Positions 56,434 to 64,000 of a DNA stretch of 64,000 nucleotides are shown piece by piece. The notes under the pieces were generated by a model, which saw only the letters and a list, made by a program, of their open reading frames with translations, did not search any database and was not told the DNA's origin. Each line of letters opens with the position of its first letter. Within the stretch, counting starts at the first letter, position 1. This stretch comes from Callorhinus ursinus. Taxonomy: Eukaryota > Chordata > Mammalia > Carnivora > Otariidae. The stretch is taken from NCBI RefSeq assembly GCF_003265705.1, contig NW_020312904.1, forward strand, positions 4,786,095-4,850,094. The letters run 5' to 3'. The translations under genes were made by a program, and so were the position numbers.

Positions 56434-56870
56434 TTTGTCTTTCCACTTGTTCAAATTGTCCTTCGTAGTGTTTTGGGATAATCTTCAGAGATATTGTATG
56501 CAGATCTTTGCACTTGTTCCTACTTATTTCTTTGTACACTGCTATTATAAATAGGGTCTTCTCTCCCATTTACATCTTTCAGCTGACTCTCATTTAGATG
56601 ACAAAACTTAACAGTTTCTATATATGAATTTTATACCCAGCCACCTCACTGAAATTTCTTATCTTTGTTATACTTTTTCTGTTGATAATCTCTTAAGTTT
56701 CCCATTATGCTATTTGCAAACAATGATAACTTTATTTGCTTTCCAGTTTTTGTGCGTTTCTTTTTCTTGTCCAGTCATGTTAGCTAGTACCTCTAAAACC
56801 ATCTTTGGAATTATCGAGCGCTCTTCTCTTCTTCCTGATATTAATTGGGCTGCTTCAGATATTTTCCCAA
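56434..56870 (-). mobile_element. L1 ORF2 remnant, antisense, right part of the interrupted copy
   Basis: It resumes the same L1 exactly where the left part stops ('tgtctttccacttgttcaaa'). 'atcttcagagatattgtatg', 'cccagccacctcactgaaat' and 'tatttgcaaacaatgataac' follow, all ORF2-region text in reverse. Similarity ends at about 56870. Confidence 0.85.
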
Positions 56871-57639
56871 TAAGCCTGAGGCTGACTCTTGGGGGGCTCT
56901 ATTTTTTTCACGGCAAGGACAAGTCCACTTGGAAGGAGGGTTGGTTGAGTGACTGTGGAAGGGAGTGGTGGCACCACGGGGGGGTCTGAGACCCAATCTG
57001 TCTGTCTGACGTTGGGGCTTGAACGCTTTGCCACTGTGCCGTGCTCCCTCAGAGGAAATCTCCTTTCCCTTTGGTCAGGCAGGAGATGCAGACTCCTTGA
57101 CTATCATCCAAACCTCCCTCCTCCCACCAAGGCCGACTCCCCAGCCTTCCTTCCTCAAATGCATGGGTGCTTCCCCTGAATATCTTGCCATCTGCTCAGG
57201 CCTTAGAATAATTCTGTGTGTGAAGTCGTTCAGCAAGTCCTGTCCATCACAAGGGCTGGAATCAGGCCCGGAATCTGACCCAAGTCTTCTGTAAGACCAC
57301 AGACTGACACCCTGAGTGTGGGGAGTGGTGCCAGCACTGAGGTTAGCACCCCGGAGTGCTGTCCTTGCCGGCCAAAAGCCAGACAGAAGACAGAGGCTTG
57401 GCAAGGCAAGCAGACTTTTCCAAAGCTCTGGTGACTGGTGTCTGGGATCCTCGTTTTGAAGCCCACAGGTTTCTATAATCTGCACATTTCCACAGGATCT
57501 CACGCAGAATACTCCATCATTTCAGCACCGCGGGGCCTCGTGGCTGTGAGGAAGGAAGGGTTCAGCCATACAATAAAGCCATTCCCCTGGGGAAGAATGG
57601 AAATATCAAAGAAGTTTAGCTTAGTTCTGCTTCTTTAAT

Positions 57640-57830
57640 CTCAGAAAGCACTTACGGAGTGCACGGCACGGGGCCAGCTCAGTGCTCAGCTCCGTCCTTG
57701 CCATGTCACTGAGGGCACCTGACGGCCCATCCTGAGCCCACGTCACACATAGGGAAGGTGAGGCACGGGCAGGTTGCGTAACTTGCCCGACGGAGGCAGC
57801 CCGTCAGTGGGGGAGCCAGGAGCCCAGCTG
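57640..57830 (-). mobile_element. MIR SINE, antisense, decayed
   Basis: 'gcacttacggagtgcacggc', 'agggaaggtgaggcacgggc' and 'gcgtaacttgcccgacggag' follow the antisense MIR order, with many changes to G/C. Confidence 0.55.
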
Positions 57831-57899
57831 GGTCTGGAGGCTGCTTTCATAAATCTGGGGTCTCCCCCGATGGAGGCAGATCTGAGGGGGGAGGCCCTA

Positions 57900-58122
57900 G
57901 AGTGGGGATCCCCACCACAGCACCACTGACACCTGGGGCTGGATCTCTTTCTGGGCAGGGGGTGGGGGGGCTGCCCTGTGTGTAGCAACCTCTCTCGCCA
58001 CCACCCACGAGACATTGGGAGCAACCCCACCCCTCCAGCTAGCTGTGACAACCAGCCGTGTCTCCTGATGTTGCCAGCTGGGGGGTGCAGGATGGCCCTG
58101 CTTGGGATCCACTGCTCTGGAG
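57900..58122 (-). mobile_element. hAT-type non-autonomous DNA transposon (MER-like)
   Basis: The interior has 'cagcaccactgacacctggg', 'ggctgccctgtgtgtagcaa', 'agctgtgacaaccagccgtg' and 'tctcctgatgttgccagctg', a common mammalian hAT MER family. The ends are roughly inverted: 'tagagtggggatccccac' and 'gggatccactgctctgg'. The subfamily is not named with certainty. Confidence 0.65.
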
Positions 58123-59284
58123 GGATTCCTCCTTGTTAGTCCCCACCTCCCTTCCCACAGATGTGGACGGAGCCCGAGAGAGGGGCTGTGCCTACCCCAG
58201 AATAACTGGGCTCTGCTCCTCACCCAGGCTGTACCACACACATCGTCCTTGCGTTTCGTGCGGGGAGGTATGTTGCTGGGTTCCCCTGCATCCAGAAGTT
58301 GGGAGCCACGTGGTCCAGAAGAATGAGCATTTCCAGGCAGGTCTCCCTGCGGCCTGAGTATGAAGTGCAAGGGGAAATATGGGGAGGGGCGCAGGGGCTG
58401 GGGACCCGTGTGAGCCCAGCCTGTCTGGACGGCGCGGGGCAGCCATGCCCCTTCCCGGGCTTCCTGAAGATGCACGGGGTCCGTTGGCGGCCATGGCGCC
58501 TGGCACCCGCCCACCTCCCCCACCCCACCAGTGAATCAGCGAGGGGGCAGGGCTGGTGACAGGGAAAAAGAGAGCGCTTCTGATGACTTATTTATTTGTG
58601 TTTTTCCGGAGGAACAGAATGGTTTGTTTTGGTTCTCGCTGCCTGGCAGAAGAGGCAGGCAGAGCGAAGGAAGCAGCCTCGCCAGGCCCACGGCCACGGC
58701 AAGGTGCCCCGTCCTGCCGTGCGGGCAGAGGCCCTGGGTGTTCGGGAGAGGGTGCGGCACACCGTCCCTTGCCGGGTGACCCAGACCCAGAGCCCTGGAC
58801 CAGCAGGGCCCGCGGTCAGCTCTCCCTGGGGACAGTGGTGTCCTGGGGCGGAGTCTTGTGTGGTGAGTGGGCGTTCCTCCGCCGGGCAGGTGGGCTGCAA
58901 GAGGGGGAGAATTGGGAGACGGATTCTAGGAAGGCAGAAGGGTCCTCCAAGGACGGAGTGGATGAACGATCGTTCTTCCCTTGGCTGCAGGTGAAACCTC
59001 TGTCCCCTAAAAGCTTTCCTTTCCCCAGTGCCCGAGGACCCAAGAGCCCCGGGCCCTGTCCTGCAGGATTTATAGCCCCGTCCAGATGCTTCAAGTTCTG
59101 AGAGCAGCCCCTGAGTGTGGTCAGAAACTTCTGGATGTTCTTGTCCGTTGTTCAACCCCGTCAAGCCCTGTTAGGCACAAAACACGCATACACACCGGCA
59201 GTCTTCTAAAGACTGAAGCGGTTCTAGAATCATGGTGTTTCTTGATCTAATACACTCTGCCGAGCCAGGGGGAGGGAGACAAAT

Positions 59285-59440
59285 GAACATCTGTGAGCAC
59301 TTACTGTAGTGTGAGGGGCCTCACTGCCCCTTTGATCCACGTAGAGGTGTTATCTGTGGAGAAGGTCCCCTGACCCCCTTACACCAGGCCTGAGGCTCAG
59401 AGAGGGTGGAAAGTTGCCTGTAGTCACACAGCACGCATGG
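59285..59440 (-). mobile_element. MIR SINE, antisense
   Basis: 'ctgtgagcacttactgtagt', 'aggcctgaggctcagagagg' and 'gttgcctgtagtcacacagc' match antisense MIR. Confidence 0.6.
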
Positions 59441-59924
59441 GGCAGAGCAGGGTTGGGGACAGGTGCGTCAGTCCCCACCGCTCGAGACTCAAAGGCTGAT
59501 TTTGGGCTCACACTCCGTGTCCTTCTGGGGTCACCTGTGGCTCTGTGCGTGGAGCCTTCTGTGACCCAGGCCAATGAAGCGCATCCCATCTGGGGCAGGA
59601 TGTCCCTGTGCAGAGGGAAAAGAACACGGTGAAACCACAAGGGGACTCTTGGGCTTCTGCTCAGAAGCAGCCACAATACTTCTGCTCACACTCTATTGGC
59701 CAAAGCGCATCACTTGGCCAAGCCTGTTACCAGCAGGGTGGGAAGAGGTACAGAGACCGACGCAGGGAGGGATGGCGAGTATTCTGATAGTCGTGGGCTC
59801 TGCTTCATTGGCCCAGAGCCCATGCTCCTCCACTACCTGGGATAGCCTGGGTCCTGCTGTGTGGCCTCGGGCATGTCGCCTGGCCTCTCAGGGCCCAGAT
59901 CGACTGAGCATTCCCGTGCGCCTG

Positions 59925-60100
59925 ACTCATATGAGCCAGCACTCACTGCATCTTTTCCCCTCTCAGCCCCATGTTATCTCATTAAGCCCCATAAATAACA
60001 CCACCAAGGAGGGCCATTGTTATCTCTTTTACAGATGAGGAAAGTAAAGCTCGGGGGAGAGAAAGGTGCAGAGCTGGGCTTTGAATCACGCAGCCCTGAC
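59925..60100 (-). mobile_element. MIR SINE, antisense
   Basis: 'ccatgttatctcattaagcc', 'ctcttttacagatgaggaaa' and 'gagctgggctttgaatcacg' make a clear antisense MIR. Confidence 0.75.
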
Positions 60101-60369
60101 GTCTCGGGCCCAGAATGTCGCCACCAGGGTCACCAGCTTGTCACACTGACCCACAGGCCACCCTGTGAGTGGGCTCAGGGCTCAGATAGCATAAGTGAGG
60201 TCGGCCGAGGGGCCGTGGTCTCCTCCCAGCCAGCGCAGCCCCTGTTCCTCTCTGGCCTGATGGCCTCAGCAGCTCATCTCCTCCGTCCGCAGTGGGGACT
60301 CCCTCTTGTCCACACAGCACCCTCTCCTGCGGATGTACCTGCTCCTGTAACCAGTAGGTATTCGAGGAG

Positions 60370-60615
60370 ACTCCTCCAGCCGAGCTTTTTGTTTATTGCT
60401 TGGGAGACACCGAAAGAATTCGAATCTGTAAATATCCCGAAACACACTGAAAATTTGCTATCTGTGGCTTTGGCTGGCTTCCCATCTTGCCCCATAAAAC
60501 AGCCTCCGTTTTATCTTCTGCCCTTTACAAAACATATGCATACACACAACAAAAACCCCTGCATCTGGATGGAATTAATTCCAGATCACATTTTTTAAAT
60601 TAAATTAAAAAACCC
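60370..60615. promoter_or_regulatory. AT-rich island, possible regulatory element
   Basis: Repeat-free AT-rich text includes 'gaatctgtaaatatcccgaa', 'ctggatggaattaattccag' (a near-palindrome around GAATTAATTC) and a terminal 'tttaaattaaattaaaaaac'. Function is inferred. Confidence 0.3.
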
Positions 60616-60884
60616 AGAATGCTTCCAGCCGGCCAACCACAGGGAGGGCAGGCCAAGGGAGAGCTGCTGGGGGATGTGGCCTGGGCTCTCCAGCCAGCTG
60701 CCGCCTCCCGTGTGGGCTCCCTTGAAGGGAAGTGGGAGTCGGCGAACGGGGGGGGGTGTCTCCTGCAGGTGCGCCCCTGCTTTCTCTGAGCGGGGAGAGC
60801 AGGGGGAGCGGGCCACCACTCCGCATCCCCCCCGAATGCCAGTTGGAACAGGCGGCTGCAGAGGCCTGTGGGCCCAGCGGCGCC

Positions 60885-60910
60885 CACGCACGCACGCACG
60901 CACGCTCGCA
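60885..60910. repeat. (CGCA)n microsatellite
   Basis: About five CGCA units of alternating purine-pyrimidine text lie in a GC-rich context. Confidence 0.85.
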
Positions 60911-61084
60911 AAGCCGGTGACACGTGGCGATGCGGGATGCTCTGGGGGGCGGGGACTGGACTCCGTCCTCAGGTCCCCAGGTCCTGGTACGGGGTGAACC
61001 GGGACAAGTGGGCACGCCACGCAGTTGCGGGAAATCCCTCCCTGGACATCCAGGCGTGGGCTTGGGGTTTTCCCAAGATTCAGC

Positions 61085-61290
61085 ACACTCTGGGGTTAGG
61101 TGATCTGGGTCCGAATCCCAGTGCGGCCACTTCCCGGCAGGCCAGTGACTTGGCCTCCCTGGTCCTCATTTCCCCATCTGTGCAGGGGGCAGGCTGGCCC
61201 GTCTGCTCCCTCCCGGGATTGTTGCAGGGACTGAAAAACACGGGGTGCTGGCGTGTTCTCTTTGCGAGCAGTGCTCTTCACTGTTTGTGA
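61085..61290 (+). mobile_element. MIR SINE, near full length
   Basis: 'gatctgggtccgaatcccag', 'tgcggccacttcccggcagg', 'ctcatttccccatctgtgca' and 'gggattgttgcagggactga' are in MIR order. Confidence 0.75.
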
Positions 61291-61384
61291 ATATGTAGAG
61301 AGGAGGTAAAATCCAGTGAAGAAGCTAATATATATCAAGGCCACCATTGTCACCAGCTCACCACGGCATTCCATGCGTGTCAGC

Positions 61385-61640
61385 TTCAGTGACATCAGCA
61401 GCCGCTCTGCACTGAGTGTTGGGCACGCAAAGATCCGTGGGACCCCGACCCTAGCCTCAGGGAGCTCAGAGCTCCCTGAGGAGCCAACTTGAGTCCTGCA
61501 AAACAGCCAAGACAACACCGTGTGTTCTGGGAAACCCAGTGACTTTGGGAGCCCGAAGGAGGAGTCGGGTCACCAAGGAGGGCTTCCTGGGAGCAGGTGA
61601 TAGCTGAGCTGAGACGTGGGTGCACAGGAGGTGGGGAGTG
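61385..61640 (-). mobile_element. L2 3' region, antisense
   Basis: 'gcactgagtgttgggcacgc', 'tagcctcagggagctcagag' and 'aaggagggcttcctgggagc' are successive antisense L2 blocks. Confidence 0.6.
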
Positions 61641-61699
61641 AGCCCCAGGCAGGGGAGCCGCGTCGACCAAGGCCTAGAGGTGACCTGTCTGCTCTGAGA

Positions 61700-61830
61700 G
61701 GACAGCAGCGAGGCTTCTGAGTTCAGATGCTGGCTCTTCACCTAGTGGCTATGAGATCCTAGATGAGTCTCTTAACTTCCCTGAGCCTCAGTTTCCCATT
61801 TATAACATGGGGCTGGTGGTGGCAGCAGCG
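61700..61830 (+). mobile_element. MIR SINE
   Basis: 'ttcacctagtggctatgaga', 'gtctcttaacttccctgagc' and 'ctcagtttcccatttataac' make a clear MIR. Confidence 0.75.
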
Positions 61831-62997
61831 ACGCTTCCTTCTGTGTTTGCTCTGGGTGCCGAACGGGCTACCGACACGCACTGCCTGCCGCTCTCCTGAC
61901 TCTGGTTGTTTCTCAATCCTGCTGGCTCCAGGCCCAGCTGCGGCCCAGCCGCCACCCCCGGCTGGCGTCACGGTCCCCCTCTCTGCAGGGCAGCATCTGC
62001 ACACAGCTGCCCTGCCTCCCCCTTCCCGCTCCCCTCCCTCAGCCCTGAAGCTGCTGCCATGGGAACCACCAGGAAGAGGCCTGATGCTTGCAGCCATGCC
62101 GTGGGGGCTTCAGGGAGCCTGGAGAGAGGGTGCTGGGGAAAGCAGGAGGGCCGGAGACTGGAGCCAGGCCTGCCTCCTCTGGCCACGCGGGCATCCACCC
62201 CAGGACTCGTGCCTCTGCCAGCCAGGCCCGGCTGCCGGCCCCTGCTCCCCGATAGAAATTCCACACCCCGATGTAGCCAGGCAAAGCTAGCCTCCCCTGG
62301 CAGTGAGGCAGCTTGGGGCCTGGCTGTCAGTCATTCACACCTTAGCGTGAACAAGCCCCCAAGACTGCTGCAGGCCCCGTGGAGGTGGTGGCTGGAGGTA
62401 GGACCCCACAAGGGAAAGGGGGTGGCCCAGATACGGAATTGCACCTCGCCCCTGCAGCAGATACCGAGCCCTGAGCACTTACCAGTGCCTGCTCCACGCC
62501 AAGTCTTTGGGTCCCCAGAGACCGCCCGCTTGAGGGGCCTCCAAGCACCCAAGCCACGTCCTCGGGGGAGCAGGGGGAGTTTGGCCAAGGGGATGGATGG
62601 CGTTCCAGGTAAAGCACACATATGGGCAAAAGTGAGCAGCCCTGGCCCCAGGCCCGGGGGTCAGAGGGCAACAGCGCCTGCCTCGCTGCTGAGGCCAAGG
62701 CTGGGAAGGGCAGGCCTGAGACTGAGATGGACTCAGTCGTCTCCTGCAGGCCCAGAGACGTGCAGGGGTCCTCCCGGGGCCGCACAGCAAAGCCGGGCCA
62801 CGGAGGAGCCTGGCCCAGGCCCCCTGGCTGGGGGCCTGCACTCTCCAGCCTCAGGCAGGTCGAGAGGGATCTGCCGTGGGGCCCCAGGACACCAAGGGGC
62901 CCTGTCTGGGCACGAGCTGGTCGGGGCGGGGGGTCCCTCCTGGTGAGCAGGGGCAGCAAGGCTGGACGCTGGCTCTCAGCAGTGTGCCTCCTCTCTG

Positions 62998-64000
62998 CCG
63001 CCCGCCCGCGCACACCCGCCTGCGCACACCCGCCCGGGCACAACCTCCTGCACACACCCGCCTGAGGACATCCGCCTGCGCACACCCGCCTGAGGACACC
63101 CGCCCGCACGCACCCTCCTGCATACACCCACCTGAGCACACCCGCTTGCACACACCTGCCTGGGCACACCCGCCTGCGCACACCCGCCTGCGCACACCCG
63201 CCTGCGCACACCCGCCTGAGCACACCCGCCTGCGCACACCCGCCTGAGGACACCNNNNNNNNNNNNNNNNNNNNNNNNNNNNNNNNNNNNNNNNNNNNNN
63301 NNNNNNNNNNNNNNNNNNNNNNNNNNNNNNNNNNNNNNNNNNNNNNNNNNNNNNTGCCGCCCGCCCGCGCACACCCGCCTGCGCACACCCGCCCGGGCAC
63401 AACCTCCTGCACACACCCGCCTGAGGACATCCGCCTGCGCACACCCGCCTGAGGACACCCGCCCGCACGCACCCTCCTGCATACACCCACCTGAGCACAC
63501 CCGCTTGCACACACCTGCCTGGGCACACCCGCCTGCGCACACCCGCCTGCGCACACCCGCCTGCGCACACCCGCCTGAGGACACCCGCTTGCACACACCT
63601 GCCTGGGCACACCCACCTGAGCACACCCGCCTGAGCACACCCGCCTGCGCACACCCGCCCGCGCACACCCGCCTGAGCACACCTGCCCACACTCACCCAC
63701 CTGAGCACACCCGCCTGCGCACACCCGCCTGAGGACACCCGCCTGAGCACACCCACCTGAGCACACCCGCCTGAGCACACCCGCCTGTGCACACCCGCCC
63801 GCACGCACCCTCCTGCATACACCCGCCTGGGCACACCTGCCTGGGCACACCCACATGAGCACACCCGCCTGGGCACACCCGCCCGGGCACAACCTCCTGC
63901 TCACACCCGCCTGAGGACATCCGCCTGCGCACACCCGCCTGCACACACCTGCCCGCACTCACCCACCTGAGCACACCCACCTGCACACACCCGCCTGAGC
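62998..64000 (+). repeat. 14-bp GC-rich minisatellite (CACACCCGCCTGCG unit)
   Basis: The array fills the last kilobase, runs off the window and is interrupted by a 100-N gap. Common units are CACACCCGCCTGCG, CACACCCGCCTGAG and GACACCCGCCTGAG. Rarer variants include ...ACCTGCCTGGG and ACCCTCCTGCATA. About 60 units are visible. Because 14 is not a multiple of three and the units lack stops, long open frames appear on the - strand, encoding a Cys/Gly/Arg/Val repeat. These are an artefact of the repeat. Confidence 0.97.
63255..63354. other. Assembly gap (100 N)
   Basis: Exactly 100 N lie inside the minisatellite, probably an unsized scaffold join. Flanking sequence repeats across it. Confidence 0.99.

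Larger units (their letters stand above)
56871..62990. other. SHISAL1: SHISAL1 downstream intron, gene-free in this window
   Basis: No further exon is found: none of the expected transmembrane-exon sequence of SHISAL1 is visible on the + strand. Besides listed elements, MIR-like text occurs at 59830-59880. The stretches 56880-57630, 58130-59280 and 61840-62990 are GC-rich and unassigned. Confidence 0.55.

Noticed and set aside
55080..56870. Possible surviving L1 reverse transcriptase frame
   Set aside because: The copy is 5'-truncated, interrupted by a transposon and full of stops in the antisense frame.
62342..63986. Long minus-strand frames encoding Cys/Gly/Arg/Val repeats
   Set aside because: They follow automatically from a stop-free 14-bp minisatellite read in three frames and also cross 100 N. 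No signal peptide, splice sites or family match.

Overview
This window is mammalian nuclear DNA, and I see no sign of bacterial, viral or organellar coding organisation. It is GC-rich and mostly non-coding. It carries ordinary mammalian interspersed repeats: MIR, L2, L1, MLT1/MaLR LTRs, hAT and Tigger-like DNA transposons. One recent SINE at 46763-46959 has the tRNA-Lys-type head of a Can-SINE (SINEC), which points to a carnivore. The variant looks more like the musteloid/pinniped form than the canid form, but that is only an impression.

One protein-coding gene can be supported, SHISAL1 (shisa-like 1, formerly KIAA1644), on the + strand. Two of its coding exons are present. The first (50974-51037) holds the start codon and signal peptide. 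The second (54388-54601) holds the extracellular cysteine-rich Shisa domain. They join in phase across a GT-AG intron of 3350 bp. The transmembrane and cytoplasmic exons are not in the window and should lie beyond base 64000. A CpG island at about 22100-24165 contains a 400-base assembly gap and a good splice donor at 23378. It is the best candidate for the promoter and non-coding first exon, which would make intron 1 about 27.5 kb.

Layout. 1-22100: gene-free flank with MIR, L2 and MLT1 remnants, one LTR, several simple repeats and a few AT-rich islands that may be conserved regulatory DNA. 22100-24165: CpG island with a polypurine tract on its upstream side, a gap, and two perfect palindromes at its downstream edge, one of them an RFX-type X-box. 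24165-50897: putative intron 1, with a GGTTAGCAGG minisatellite, two adjacent hAT elements, the SINEC, an LTR and a GC-shifted L1 remnant. 50898-54601: the two coding exons and the intron between them. 54602-64000: the next intron, with an AT-rich L1 interrupted by a Tigger-like transposon. The last kilobase is a 14-bp minisatellite containing a second gap (100 N) flanked by a perfect 225-bp duplication.

No undescribed gene system is visible. The most useful leads are the gap-obscured SHISAL1 promoter with its X-box, a minimal upstream ORF whose stop overlaps the SHISAL1 start, the duplicated sequence around the 3' gap, and the contrast between GC-shifted and AT-rich L1 remnants.
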